DNA of 64,000 bases, taken from contig NZ_JAADZW010000001.1 of the NCBI RefSeq assembly GCF_010645065.1, forward strand, positions 1 to 64,000, in the 5' to 3' direction. The notes beneath the pieces are model-generated. The model saw nothing but the letters and a program-made list of their open reading frames with translations, ran no database searches and was not told the DNA's origin. Shown piece by piece: positions 19,345-29,561 of the stretch. Every line of letters begins with the position of its first letter. The stretch's first letter is position 1. The translations under genes and the position numbers were made by a program. The DNA comes from Flavobacterium fluviatile. Lineage in GTDB: Bacteria > Bacteroidota > Bacteroidia > Flavobacteriales > Flavobacteriaceae.

Positions 19345-20547
19345 ATGACTCTATGTGTCTCAAAAAAATCCAACAGATTTAAAACAAACTTTTATACAGT
19401 GATAAATTTAGAATACACATTTTTTATTGCATGGATGGCTCTTTCATTCCTCAGCTGTAAAAGCACAGCCCAAAAGTCAGCCACAATAAAAGAATCAAAA
19501 GGAGAAATTATTTCGATTATTCATAAAGTCAACCATCACTGGCAGGAAACACATCCTGAGCCCGGCAATTCTTTTTGGCATGTTTCGGCCTATCATACCG
19601 GAAACATGGAAGCTTATAAAGTAACCCAAAATAAAAAGTATCTGGATTATTCCATGGCCTGGGCCGAGAAAAACCAATGGATGGGCGCCAAATCAAATGA
19701 CAAGTCGGAGTGGAAATACAATTATGGAGAAACCGACAAACACGTTTTGTTTGGAGACTGGCAGATTTGCTTTCAGACTTATATTGATTTATACAATTTC
19801 ACGGGAAAAAAAGATCCCCGCAAAATTGCACGTGCCCGTGAGGTGATGGAGTACGAAATGAGTACTTCAGCCAATGATTACTGGTGGTGGGCTGACGGAT
19901 TGTATATGGTAATGCCGGTGATGACAAAGCTATACAACGTTACCGGCAACAAAATGTATCTCGAAAAGCTACATTATTACTTGCAATATTCGGACACTAT
20001 TATGTACGATAGTGAATCAAAATTGTATTTCCGTGATGCTAAATATGTTTATCCAAAACACAAAACCACCAGCGGCAAAAAAGATTTCTGGGCTAGGGGA
20101 GACGGCTGGATTTTTGCCGGTTATGCCAAAATTATTCAGGATTTACCAAAAACGGCTAAACATAGAAAAGAATATATTAACCGTTTTAAAGACATGGCTC
20201 AGGCATTAGCAGCAGCCCAGCAAAAAGAAGGGTACTGGACAAGAAGCATTCTGGATCCAGAACATGCCCCTGGACCAGAGACCAGTGGTACAGCCTTTTT
20301 TACTTACGGATTTTTATGGGGTATAAATAATGGAATTTTAGATAAAAAAACGTATCTGCCTGTTGTAGAAAAATCATGGAATTACCTGATAAAATTCGCC
20401 CTTCAGGAAAACGGGACAGTTGGATATGTACAGCCCATAGGTGAAAAAGCAATTCCCGGTCAGGTGGTAGATAAAAATTCTACAGCTGATTTTGGTGTTG
20501 GAGCTTTTCTCCTGGCAGCATCAGAAATGTATCGTTATGTGAAATGA
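19345..20547 (+). CDS. GH105-family unsaturated rhamnogalacturonyl hydrolase, probable lipoprotein
   Basis: Removes the 4,5-unsaturated uronic acid left by a pectin lyase. Six-hairpin (alpha/alpha) barrel motifs of the YteR/GH105 group are seen: HVSAYHTGNMEAYKVT, WKYNYGETDKHVLFGDWQICFQTYIDLY, WWWADGLYMVMPVMTKLY (catalytic Asp of WWADxLxMxxP), FWARGDGWIFAGYAKII and PETSGTAFFTYGFLWGI. The N-terminus has a hydrophobic stretch ending LSFLSC, a lipobox, but the ATG at 19345 leaves about 30 residues before the hydrophobic core ends, longer than usual, so the start is uncertain. It fits with the GH2 enzyme upstream and the PL1 lyase at 1.7 kb. Confidence 0.88.
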   Translation: MTLCVSKKSNRFKTNFYTVINLEYTFFIAWMALSFLSCKSTAQKSATIKESKGEIISIIHKVNHHWQETHPEPGNSFWHVSAYHTGNMEAYKVTQNKKYLDYSMAWAEKNQWMGAKSNDKSEWKYNYGETDKHVLFGDWQICFQTYIDLYNFTGKKDPRKIARAREVMEYEMSTSANDYWWWADGLYMVMPVMTKLYNVTGNKMYLEKLHYYLQYSDTIMYDSESKLYFRDAKYVYPKHKTTSGKKDFWARGDGWIFAGYAKIIQDLPKTAKHRKEYINRFKDMAQALAAAQQKEGYWTRSILDPEHAPGPETSGTAFFTYGFLWGINNGILDKKTYLPVVEKSWNYLIKFALQENGTVGYVQPIGEKAIPGQVVDKNSTADFGVGAFLLAASEMYRYVK

Positions 20548-20645
20548 TTTACTATCATTTTCATGCCATCATAAGGCAGTGAGTTCTGACAGCATTTTTT
20601 GTTTTTAAGCTGATTACTAATCTTTTCACAAAAGACTTATTTTTT

Positions 20646-20694
20646 CCTCTTCAAACAAATGTGTTTGATTAAATGATGTTCGAAACTGAAGAGG
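20646..20694. repeat. Inverted repeat between GH105 and response regulator genes
   Basis: CCTCTTCA (20646-20653) and TGAAGAGG (20687-20694) enclose a smaller CAAAC/GTTTG hairpin. There is no T-tract on the exit side of either strand, so it is not a standard terminator. Confidence 0.4.
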
Positions 20695-20743
20695 ATACAA
20701 TCAGAGTTTGTTTTTATACTTATGAGCATTATTTTTCAGTATT

Positions 20744-21169
20744 TTATGAAAAATGTTTTGCTATAATTTCGTGCACAATCCCTGCATTTAGTGTTTTTTG
20801 TCTGTAGTCTGCGATTTCTTTTATGGAGTCAGCTTTGGCTTTGTCTGCAGGATTGAAAGAACTGGTAAGCATTATTATTTTGATTTTTTTCTGCTGTTCA
20901 GCCGGTATCAGACTTTTATAGACATTAATGAATTCCCAACCATCCATAACCGGCATATTAATATCCAAAAATATTAACTCAGGTGTTGGACTTACTGTTT
21001 CTGCAGATTTGAATTTTCCTTTATTCAATAAGTAGTCAATCGCTTCTTTTCCGTTTAGTGCAACTTGAAGGTGGGTCGTTATGTTTGCTTTCTCAATGAT
21101 TTTTTTATTGATAAAATTTGTGGCAAAGTCATCATCTATCAATAATACGCAGTTTAATTTCTTTTCCAT
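20744..21169 (-). CDS. Single-domain response regulator (CheY/Rcp1-like)
   Basis: A 141-residue receiver domain with no output domain. The acidic pocket is LLIDDD, the phosphoacceptor Asp lies in FLDINMPVMDGWEF near residue 72, MLTSS supplies the Thr/Ser, and DYRQKTLN carries the conserved Lys. It starts 38 bp after the stop of the giant histidine kinase and is surely its partner. As in Rcp1 and similar systems, output is probably by protein contact or phosphorelay. No DNA-binding part is present. Confidence 0.92.
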   Translation of the reverse strand: MEKKLNCVLLIDDDFATNFINKKIIEKANITTHLQVALNGKEAIDYLLNKGKFKSAETVSPTPELIFLDINMPVMDGWEFINVYKSLIPAEQQKKIKIIMLTSSFNPADKAKADSIKEIADYRQKTLNAGIVHEIIAKHFS

Positions 21170-21207
21170 TTTTAATAACTAAATTGTTCTCAGCTCCGTT
21201 ATATATT

Positions 21208-24200
21208 TTAGTTAAATGGCAATGTCCATTTAAAAGTGCTTCCTTCATTATATTTTGATTCGACCCAAATTCTTCCATTATGATGTTCAATAATTTTTTT
21301 GCAATGGGACAGTCCAATACCTGTGCCCTGATATTCATTTCGATTATGCAATCGCTTAAAAATGACAAAAACTTTTTCCAGATCTTCTTTTTTGATACCG
21401 ATACCATTATCAGCTACTGAAAACACCCATTTTTTTTCTTCCATTACGGCTGTTATTTTTACTTTCGGACTGTTTCCTTTTTTCCTGAATTTAATAGCAT
21501 TGCTGATCAAATTCTGAAATAACTGCCTCATTTCAGTAGTATTAGCTTCAATTGTTGGCAGGTCCTGATATTCTATTGTCGCATTGCATTCATCAATACT
21601 GCTTTTCATATCCAAAATTACATCTGATACAATGGTATTGCAGTCAACTGTGCTCATTATTCTCTCTTTCCCAATTCTGGAATAATCTAAAAGCCCCTTG
21701 ACCAGAAGCTGCATACGGGAAGTAGAACTACGAATAAAGGTTAAATAATGTCGCTGATCTTCATCCAGTTTTCCGGCCAGTTCTTCTTCTAATAATTCAG
21801 AACAATGACTCACAGTGATTAAAGGTTCTTGTAAATCATGTGATGCGATATAAGCAAATTGTTCCAGCTCTGTGTTTTGAAATTCGAGTTTTCTGTTTTT
21901 GGTAATCATTTCATCCTGCATCTGTCTTCGCTCATTAATATTTCTCATTGTTCCCTCTATATTTATTGGATTTCCTTCTTTATCATATAAAAGATGGGCA
22001 TTTATGGAGAAATATAAAGGATTGCCTGAAGGATCATATAGCTGTACATCAAAATCAGAAATATGACCTTCTGTGTGTAATTTACTTAAAAGCAATTCTT
22101 TATTTTTTTTGTTGAAATAATAATCGAAAACCGGAGTACCCATAACTTCTGAACGTGGAATTTGGAAATTTTTTTCAAATGAAGGGCTCACATCAATCAG
22201 AATCCCGTCGATAGTTGTTTTCATGTACACATCCTGGATATTTTCATAGATAGAGCGAAATTTTTCCTCACTGATTTTCAGGTTTTCTTTTGCTTCAATC
22301 CTGTCTGATATATCGCGGATAGAACCCACGATATATTCCGGTTCACTGTTTTCGTCATAAATAATCATGGCATTGACAGAAACAGTATATATTTTAGAAT
22401 TGACTATTATTTGTACGTGATGATTTTTTATTTCTCCGTAAATTTTCAATTCTTCCAGTATGTGTACCCTGTCTTCAGGATTATAATAAAAGTCAGCAAA
22501 GTCGTTTCCTATAACTTCTTCCTGTTTGATATCAAAATAGGAGCATGAAGGGCTAATGTCTATAATTTTTTTATCTTTTAGAGACGCCCTAAAGAACACA
22601 TCACGGACACTTTCAAAAATAGTACGGTATTTTTTTTCGCTTTCCTTAATTTTTTCATTGGCTAATGCTATTTGCAGCTCAGTTTTTTTCCTTTCATTAA
22701 TGTTGCGCATAGTCCCTTCAATGTAAGGCGGAACATCATCATCGTTATAACGTAATTTGGCATTAACTGAAAAAAACAAGATTTCTCCTTCGGCGTTAGT
22801 AAAACGCTCTTCAAAGTCGCTTACTTCTTTTTCTAAAATAATAGTTTGGTAAAATTTATCGCCATCACTACGATCATAATAAAAATCATTGAAATTTTTT
22901 CCTATAAGTGATTCCCGGTCGATATCCAGATGTTTTTTTACTGATGGGCTGACTTCCAGTATTATACCGTCTAAATCCCTTTTAAAATAAATATCTTCAA
23001 AACTTTCATAAATAGAACGGAATTTCTCTTCACTTACCTTCAGGTTTTCTTCAGCCAGTCTTCGCTCTGTAATATCCCTAATGGCTCCTACTGCAAATTC
23101 AGGCTCGCCGTTTTCATCATAAATAATTGTGGCATTGATTGATACATAAAATATTTTGCCTTTTATTAATATTTCGTTGTTAAAGTCAATAATTTTTTTC
23201 TGCGCTGCAACTTCATTGAACATTAATAACATTTGAGTATTATTATTATATATGCTGGACATTTTCTGACCAATCAATTCTTCTCTGGTTATCCCATTGA
23301 AATACCGGCACGAAGGGCTTACGTCCAGTATTGTTTTTGTTCTCAGATCTGTTTTGAAAAACACATCATGAATACTGTCAAAAATCAATCGATAATTTTC
23401 CTCGCTTATTTTTAAATTTTCTTCAGCAACCCTGCGCTCAGTAATGTTTCTTAAAGCACCTACTAAATATTGAGGTTTGCCTTCGCTGTCCCAAATTAAT
23501 TTAGCATTGATGGACACATAATAATGCTGGTCCTTTATAATGATTTCATTGTTATAATCTCTGATCTCATGTTCTACCGCTATTATTTCTGACATTTGTT
23601 TTAATTGTTCAATATCAGGATAAATATTATAGATGGATTGCCCGATAAGTTCTTCTCTTGTGATATTAAAATAGCTGCATGAGGGACTTACATCTAATAT
23701 AGTATCAGTTTTTAAATCAGTTTTAAAAAAAACATCCTGGACATTTTCAAATAAGATGCGGAAGTCCTGCTCGCTTTTTTTAATTTTTTGATGTTGTTCC
23801 CTTATTAATAACTGATTTTTTTTCCACTCATCCAGACAGCGTACAGAGCCTTCAAAATGGGAAATATTTTCTTTTTCGTTCGAGATTAATTTTGCAGTCA
23901 TGGCAAAGAAACTAGTCTGGCCATTTTTTTTAATCAGTTCGATTTCATAATCTTTTACTTCGCCATTTACAATTAGTGCCTCCATTAGTTTTTTACGATC
24001 ATTTTGGTTCACGTATAAATCCCCCATATTTATAGAGAGCATTTCTTGTCTTGTATAGCCTAAATAATCAAAGATAGAAGGACTGACTTCAAATAATTGA
24101 CCTTTCATATTAGACATAAAATAGATATCCATAACATTTTCGAAAAATGATCTGAATTTTTCTTCGCTTATTTTTAAGTTTTCCTCTGCAACATGATTTT

Positions 24201-25914
24201 CAAATGATTTGGACAAAATATTCACTATGGATCCCAATAGGTGATCTTCTTCAGGTAAACAGCTGTCAGAATGGTGTTTTTCAAGAAAGCTGCCAATTTC
24301 TAATATGCCATATTCTTCTTTATTGAGTGTTAATTTTTTCCGGATATACCAATTTGTTTTTTGGTCTTTAGCAATATATTCCTCTCCCTGTACAATGATT
24401 CTGCAATTCGTAGTTTCCGGAAACTGAAATGCATCCGGAATTGTTTTTACACAAGCGGCAATCATATCTGACATTGAAAATGTATTGTTACTCGTAATTT
24501 CAAAAATATTCTGCAGACAGGTTATTTCTTTTATACGTTCATTTAGAAAGCAGTTGTTTTTTTCTAACTCAGCCTCGTTTAATTTTTGTCTGGTTGTGTT
24601 TATAGAAATTGTACTTATTCCAATAATAATATTATTTCTGTCTTTTATTGGCGATATAAAGCTATTCCAATAGTTCCCAAGATGATTTTCCTGCTGATCT
24701 TCTACTGTATGAATGTTTCCGTTTAAAACATGTTTGTAAATTTTCTCTGCATTTTGTTGTGCCTCCGGATCAGTGATATATTCAAATAAATTACCGCCAA
24801 TTTTGATTTGATGCCCATACAATTCCATCATATTGTTTTCATGTGTTGAATTGAAATTGATATAATTAAGGTTGGTGTCTAAAGTGAATATACTAATGCC
24901 GTTAGGGCTTTGAATGGTAGCCTCCAGAATGTTTTTTTCGACATTAAGTTTATATTCGCTTTCACTTAATTTATCAGTTTTGCTTCGTTTTTCTTCCAGT
25001 ATTCCATGCAGAAATATAATGGAAACCAAATTCACAAAAAGAAAAAGCTGCAACATTGAATAGGTATAAGTCTGATTATTACCAGAGCTGTCTAAAAAAG
25101 CGGATGTATAATATAATGAGATGATGGTCACTAATAAAGCGATAAACGTTATGGTTTTCAAGTTAAATCGATATGCTGCCCAAACAAGGAAAAAAAAGAT
25201 CACTGATTCATTGTGTGCATTAGTAGTAAAAATAAATACCGAAGCAATAACTGTAAGTAAAGTCAAAATTATGGCTTCAGTTATCTTATTCCATTTCCAC
25301 CGGGCACTTTCGTTGCTTTTGTAAAGCCATGAAAGTACAAAAGGAGTAAACAGCACAGCCCCCAAAACGTTAGAAATAAATAGATTACTCCAGATCATTA
25401 TGAAATTAGTCATACTGACATAAGGAGTGGCTACAAGCAAAATCACTCCACAAGAAGTGCTAAGGAAACTTCCAGTCAGACACGAGAGCGTGAAATATAA
25501 AACGTTGGTGCCTTTTTTAAATGGGTATTTACTTTTACACCACAATTGTATTGAATAGGATACTATTGCAGCATTTAAGCAAATAACGAGTGACCTGAAA
25601 AAACTAATAGATAAAAACTTTACTACATCTTCAAAAGTTTTGGCGTTTCGAACATAAGGCTCAAAGAACCAGAATGAAAAAACGAAACTTCCTAATAATA
25701 CTCCAGGTATCGCTTTTCTCCTGAAAACAATAATTGCAGCTATACTAAAACCAACGGCAGGGAAGAAGGGAGCTATATCTGTTTGAGGAATAAATACTAA
25801 TCCCGATGTTGCGGCAATAATGACATATATAACTGCCGTGACAATCGTAATTGTAATTTTCGAATTTAAAAAAGGTATTTTATAATATCCTGCTTCATTT
25901 GCTTGTACACTCAT
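21208..25914 (-). CDS. MASE1 multi-PAS sensor histidine kinase
   Basis: A 1568-residue membrane kinase. Residues 15-310 form a MASE1-type block of about eight to ten transmembrane helices (IPQTDIAPFFPAVGFSIAAIIVF; GSFVFSFWF). Then come PAS1 (about 320-440), a GAF-like part (465-575), and six tandem PAS/PAC units of 120-130 residues starting near 580, 710, 834, 957, 1090 and 1211. Each opens like LKISEEKFRSIYEN and most close like MRNINERR. HisKA has ASHDLQEPLI with the phospho-His near 1358. The ATPase domain has NLISNAIKFR, DNGIGI and GTGIGLSHCKKI. The tandem units are so alike that they must be recent internal duplications. The ligand is unknown. Operon with the response regulator downstream. 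Confidence 0.92.
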   Translation of the reverse strand: MSVQANEAGYYKIPFLNSKITITIVTAVIYVIIAATSGLVFIPQTDIAPFFPAVGFSIAAIIVFRRKAIPGVLLGSFVFSFWFFEPYVRNAKTFEDVVKFLSISFFRSLVICLNAAIVSYSIQLWCKSKYPFKKGTNVLYFTLSCLTGSFLSTSCGVILLVATPYVSMTNFIMIWSNLFISNVLGAVLFTPFVLSWLYKSNESARWKWNKITEAIILTLLTVIASVFIFTTNAHNESVIFFFLVWAAYRFNLKTITFIALLVTIISLYYTSAFLDSSGNNQTYTYSMLQLFLFVNLVSIIFLHGILEEKRSKTDKLSESEYKLNVEKNILEATIQSPNGISIFTLDTNLNYINFNSTHENNMMELYGHQIKIGGNLFEYITDPEAQQNAEKIYKHVLNGNIHTVEDQQENHLGNYWNSFISPIKDRNNIIIGISTISINTTRQKLNEAELEKNNCFLNERIKEITCLQNIFEITSNNTFSMSDMIAACVKTIPDAFQFPETTNCRIIVQGEEYIAKDQKTNWYIRKKLTLNKEEYGILEIGSFLEKHHSDSCLPEEDHLLGSIVNILSKSFENHVAEENLKISEEKFRSFFENVMDIYFMSNMKGQLFEVSPSIFDYLGYTRQEMLSINMGDLYVNQNDRKKLMEALIVNGEVKDYEIELIKKNGQTSFFAMTAKLISNEKENISHFEGSVRCLDEWKKNQLLIREQHQKIKKSEQDFRILFENVQDVFFKTDLKTDTILDVSPSCSYFNITREELIGQSIYNIYPDIEQLKQMSEIIAVEHEIRDYNNEIIIKDQHYYVSINAKLIWDSEGKPQYLVGALRNITERRVAEENLKISEENYRLIFDSIHDVFFKTDLRTKTILDVSPSCRYFNGITREELIGQKMSSIYNNNTQMLLMFNEVAAQKKIIDFNNEILIKGKIFYVSINATIIYDENGEPEFAVGAIRDITERRLAEENLKVSEEKFRSIYESFEDIYFKRDLDGIILEVSPSVKKHLDIDRESLIGKNFNDFYYDRSDGDKFYQTIILEKEVSDFEERFTNAEGEILFFSVNAKLRYNDDDVPPYIEGTMRNINERKKTELQIALANEKIKESEKKYRTIFESVRDVFFRASLKDKKIIDISPSCSYFDIKQEEVIGNDFADFYYNPEDRVHILEELKIYGEIKNHHVQIIVNSKIYTVSVNAMIIYDENSEPEYIVGSIRDISDRIEAKENLKISEEKFRSIYENIQDVYMKTTIDGILIDVSPSFEKNFQIPRSEVMGTPVFDYYFNKKNKELLLSKLHTEGHISDFDVQLYDPSGNPLYFSINAHLLYDKEGNPINIEGTMRNINERRQMQDEMITKNRKLEFQNTELEQFAYIASHDLQEPLITVSHCSELLEEELAGKLDEDQRHYLTFIRSSTSRMQLLVKGLLDYSRIGKERIMSTVDCNTIVSDVILDMKSSIDECNATIEYQDLPTIEANTTEMRQLFQNLISNAIKFRKKGNSPKVKITAVMEEKKWVFSVADNGIGIKKEDLEKVFVIFKRLHNRNEYQGTGIGLSHCKKIIEHHNGRIWVESKYNEGSTFKWTLPFN

Positions 25915-26480
25915 CTTTGCTTTTTTTTTTGAAATCCGATTTGTTCATTTAGCGTTTGAAAAACATTTCCGAAGATGAAACTTTATATTTAAATAAAGCA
26001 CTTTATCGGTTAAATATGCATTTTGGCGACACAAACTTATACCAAATATTTATAATTCAATTCATTTATAATAATTGTTGTTTATGATTTCTTTAGTGAC
26101 AGTTCAGTATCTTTTATGTTGCAAATTATATAAAATTCAGTAAATATTTTTCTACTTGGGTTGGAACGTATATTCGTTTTTGGATGGCGCCTGAATGATA
26201 TTTTACAGGACACGGGAAAAGTATTTTACGTTAAGTTAAGAATTTTTTTTAAAATTTCTTCTGCTAATATATTTTTTGGCTGACTAATGTAAGATTGTGT
26301 TTTACCTTGTTTGTAATTAACAAGAAATGAATTAATTAGCTTACAAGTTCATTAATAATGATTAGAAATATATATATCGCAGTTATAAATTCTAATTTTA
26401 CAAAATACAAGTGAAATTTTGTAAGCATGAGACTCTTATCAATTCTATTTTTGATTAGTTTAATTCTTAAATAAAATATC
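25915..26480. other. Divergent promoter region, no gene seen
   Basis: 566 bp of AT-rich DNA between the divergent kinase and DUF892 genes. I see no open frame of value, no stable hairpin, and no convincing TAnnTTTG box. Confidence 0.4.
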
Positions 26481-27074
26481 ATGAAAACTACAGAAACTAA
26501 AAAAGCGCCCGCTAAAAAAACTCAGGGAGCAAAAACGCAAACCACAGGCAAAGCTGTAAAAGCAAAATCTAATGCAGCAGAAGGTTTAAGAGAATTATTT
26601 ATAGATTCTTTAAAAGACATCTACTGGGCAGAAAAAGCTTTGACAAAAGCACTTCCTAAAATGGCAAAAAATGCAACTTCAGAAAATCTGATTACAGCAA
26701 TAAATGAGCACTTAACCGTCACACAAGGACAAGTTGAAAGATTAGAGAAAGTTTTTGAACTGATTGGAGAAAAAGCGGCTGCGAAAAAATGTGACGCAAT
26801 GGAAGGTCTGATCAAAGAAGGGGAAGGTATAATGGAAGAGACTCAGGAAGGAGCTGTAAGAGATGCAGGTATAATTGCAGCGTCACAAAAAATCGAACAC
26901 TACGAAATCGCGTCATATGGAACGCTGGCGGCATTTGCCTTAACACTAGCTGAAGACGAAGCTGCAGCATTATTACAGCAAACTTTAGAGGAAGAAAAAG
27001 AGGCGGATACTTTGTTGACAGAAGCGGCTTACAATACTATTAATTTTGATGCTTCAGAAGAAGATGAGAAATAA
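26481..27074 (+). CDS. DUF892 ferritin-like protein (YciE/YciF family)
   Basis: A four-helix ferritin-like protein of 197 residues. EGLRELFIDSLKDIYWAEKAL near residue 34 is the DUF892 opening, and AASQKIEHYEIASYGTLAAFA near 135 is its second helix pair with the conserved His/Glu. The first 33 residues are a Lys/Ala/Thr-rich flexible tail (KKAPAKKTQGAKTQTTGKAVKAK), reminiscent of histone-like tails and possibly DNA binding. YciE/YciF relatives are stress-induced. Metal binding is a family inference. Single gene with its own terminator. Confidence 0.9.
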   Translation: MKTTETKKAPAKKTQGAKTQTTGKAVKAKSNAAEGLRELFIDSLKDIYWAEKALTKALPKMAKNATSENLITAINEHLTVTQGQVERLEKVFELIGEKAAAKKCDAMEGLIKEGEGIMEETQEGAVRDAGIIAASQKIEHYEIASYGTLAAFALTLAEDEAAALLQQTLEEEKEADTLLTEAAYNTINFDASEEDEK

Positions 27075-27096
27075 AAACAGAGTATGTAATTCATTG

Positions 27097-27137
27097 AAAA
27101 ACCTGTAATCAGAATAAAATTGATTACAGGTTTTTTT
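27097..27137 (+). terminator. DUF892 gene terminator
   Basis: A 15-bp stem, AAAAACCTGTAATCA (27097-27111) and TGATTACAGGTTTTT (27121-27135), then T residues. Confidence 0.88.
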
Positions 27138-27296
27138 ATGGATTTTAAATGGAATCAGGGTATATAGCATATTGCGGTAATATTATAAGGGCAAGTGATT
27201 AACCAGCAGTAAGCTTTTATGCAGTATTTGCGACACTATCCCAAAAAGTGTGTAATTTATTAAAGGCGTAGTTCGGATGTTTTTTTTTTTGTGTTT

Positions 27297-29489
27297 TTAC
27301 CAGCTTATGCGAACTATTGAACCGCCGGGAAAATCAAATTTTAAATCTTTATTTGGCCGAATTTCCTTGTAGGAAGATTTTTCTTTGAGTTCCACTTTTA
27401 ATTTAGCAAGTACAGATTTCTTAATTCCTGGAAACGTTAGTTGTGCCGTATAAAGCGGATCGCCTCCTACGTGAAATGAAACTGTTTTTTTTACGAATCG
27501 AAATTTTAATGCCGGATAATCCAGAAAACCGTATTGCTGAAGATCTTCAATCATAAAATATTGTCTGGGAATAACTCCAAACGGCATCCCTGAGCCATAA
27601 ACTTCCTGTCCGACCCCGCCGGATTTTTCCCAGCCGTCATGAATGTCCTCAAGAGGAACCCATAAATCTTTTTGGATTTCGCCCGTTTTTACCTCTTCAT
27701 CGATCATTTCGCCTGGAAGCATAGGAGGGTAGTAGTAGGCGAGTCTGCAAGCAGCATATTTTATAAATTCGGGAATTAGTACTTTAAGTGATGGCAGAAT
27801 ATCGATGCCTTCTGTTACCTCCATATAATGATGCAGAGCTGCATATACTTCAAATTCTTCATAAGCAGCAGTATAAGACGCATCACTTAAAGGAAAAACA
27901 GAAAAGAAGGTTGGGAAATTTTTACCATATCCATATCCGCATTCCCAAAGCTGTACATTTTTAAATATTCCCGCAAGACAGCAATAACTAAGTTTAAGAT
28001 ATTTTTCATCATTTGTCTCCCGGTATAACTCTGCGAGTGCTCCAGCGGTGAAAGCGGTATTATTGGCCTGATAAAAAATATCAAAACCCAGGTTGTCTAA
28101 GCTTTTCAAGGCTTTAACAGCTTCACTAAGAAAACGTTTTTCTCCGGTAAGTTTATAAGCCATTATCATGATGTGGGCATACGATCCCGGAGCATCTTTC
28201 TCGCCGCCTTTTCCCGGTGAAGTTTCGGCTTTGATCACCTCAAGTGTTGTCATTTTGTAAAAAACCGGCCACTCATAATTGAAATGCTTAGCTACTTTAA
28301 TAACATAATCTATAGAGTCCAGAAATAGTTTCTCGGCTGCCTTGTCGCCTCTGTGAGCCAGACGGGATAAGTTTAACATAGGATGATGCAGATACCATGA
28401 ATCCATTACCATTTCCTGTTTTTGTTCTTCCGATTTATCCAGATTACCTACACGTTCCGGATGCCACCTTACAACAGTTTTAATCCTTTCATCATAAAAA
28501 TCAGCAAGATTTTTGTTAAGAGTATCAAAAAGAGGATGCTGTGTACCTGACCATTCCAGGTATTCATGAAGAGGAAGCATTACGGCAAGCTGAACCATAA
28601 TTTCTGCAGGAGTTTTGTAATCGCCTGCATAGGCAGTGAGAAAAGAGGAGCTCTTTACCATTGTCCAGCATGCTTTATTCATATTAAGATCGTTCAGTAC
28701 ATTATCTGCTATCGAAAGCCAGTCCTGATATACAGGTTTAGGTTTAGGAATATACTTATATACTGTTGCCAAAGCATCGAGGAAACTGGATGTTATTTCA
28801 GAGTCTTTTTTCACAATATCATCGTACAAAATTACCAGTGCATCTGATATGATATATTCAATTCCTGCCGGTATTGGTTTTATTTTATTAACAGGAAATT
28901 GAAATCCTATTTCGGGCCAATCGCCCCCTACGGATTCTCTGACAGTAGTTTCAGAAGCTTCACAGTAAGAAGACATCGCAGTAAGATTCTGAAAATAAAA
29001 TACAGAACCATTTTTGGGCTTTGTCATACTGAAATACAAATTACCTGATCTCGTACCTACTTGTTTCGCATGTATAATTCCTGAAGTATTTTCAATTCTT
29101 CCATCAAAAGTAAGGGGAACGATATCACGTGGCCAGTAAGGTATCAGGAATGAAAAGTGACATTTGAAACTAGTAGTGTATCTAAATAAAGGCGGGTTGC
29201 TGCCGGGAAAAGATATTGTTATAGTGTAACTGGCTAATCGTGTAGAGGTTTTAATTGTTATATTCCCGGGATTTCTTTCTACAAAGGTATCTTCAAAATC
29301 GCTGTTCATCCCAAAAGCAAGCCTGTAGGCTATACGTCCGGCATCCGGGCATTCTGTTGTTAGCCAGATTGAGTCTCCGGTATTATAGAAACGTAATTTA
29401 TAATGTGATAATGTTGTTTCAAAAATAACTGTGCCATTGTCAATATCATCCTGTACAGTTGCAGTCCAGGGTGTAACGGGATTGATCAT
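27297..29489 (-). CDS. Uncharacterised 730-residue alpha-toroid protein next to manC
   Basis: I do not recognise a named family. There is no signal peptide or membrane segment, so it is probably cytosolic. Residues 1-220 are beta-rich (VIFETTLSHYKLRFYNTGDSIWL...). Residues 240-650 are helical with the repeating W/Y, small-residue and GA patterns of an (alpha/alpha)6 glycosidase-like barrel (DSWYLHHPMLNLSRLAHRG; NNTAFTAGALAELYRETND; ASYTAAYEEFEVYAALHHYM). The C-terminal 80 residues are beta again. It starts 72 bp after manC on the same strand, so a link to GDP-mannose or a mannose glycan is possible. Could be a glycoside hydrolase, epimerase-like or lyase fold. Confidence 0.8.
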   Translation of the reverse strand: MINPVTPWTATVQDDIDNGTVIFETTLSHYKLRFYNTGDSIWLTTECPDAGRIAYRLAFGMNSDFEDTFVERNPGNITIKTSTRLASYTITISFPGSNPPLFRYTTSFKCHFSFLIPYWPRDIVPLTFDGRIENTSGIIHAKQVGTRSGNLYFSMTKPKNGSVFYFQNLTAMSSYCEASETTVRESVGGDWPEIGFQFPVNKIKPIPAGIEYIISDALVILYDDIVKKDSEITSSFLDALATVYKYIPKPKPVYQDWLSIADNVLNDLNMNKACWTMVKSSSFLTAYAGDYKTPAEIMVQLAVMLPLHEYLEWSGTQHPLFDTLNKNLADFYDERIKTVVRWHPERVGNLDKSEEQKQEMVMDSWYLHHPMLNLSRLAHRGDKAAEKLFLDSIDYVIKVAKHFNYEWPVFYKMTTLEVIKAETSPGKGGEKDAPGSYAHIMIMAYKLTGEKRFLSEAVKALKSLDNLGFDIFYQANNTAFTAGALAELYRETNDEKYLKLSYCCLAGIFKNVQLWECGYGYGKNFPTFFSVFPLSDASYTAAYEEFEVYAALHHYMEVTEGIDILPSLKVLIPEFIKYAACRLAYYYPPMLPGEMIDEEVKTGEIQKDLWVPLEDIHDGWEKSGGVGQEVYGSGMPFGVIPRQYFMIEDLQQYGFLDYPALKFRFVKKTVSFHVGGDPLYTAQLTFPGIKKSVLAKLKVELKEKSSYKEIRPNKDLKFDFPGGSIVRISW

Positions 29490-29561
29490 AATAAAATTAA
29501 TTTAGTAATTAATTTGATTTTTTATAAATCTACCTCAATTTTTCACCGCGAAAATTGCTTT

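Noticed and set aside
21132..21407. A separate gene between the kinase and regulator
   Set aside because: It overlaps the ATPase domain of the kinase in another frame and has no recognisable features.
23000..24200. Assembly duplication inside the PAS array
   Set aside because: The repeats differ at many positions and keep one open frame, so gene-level duplication followed by divergence explains them.
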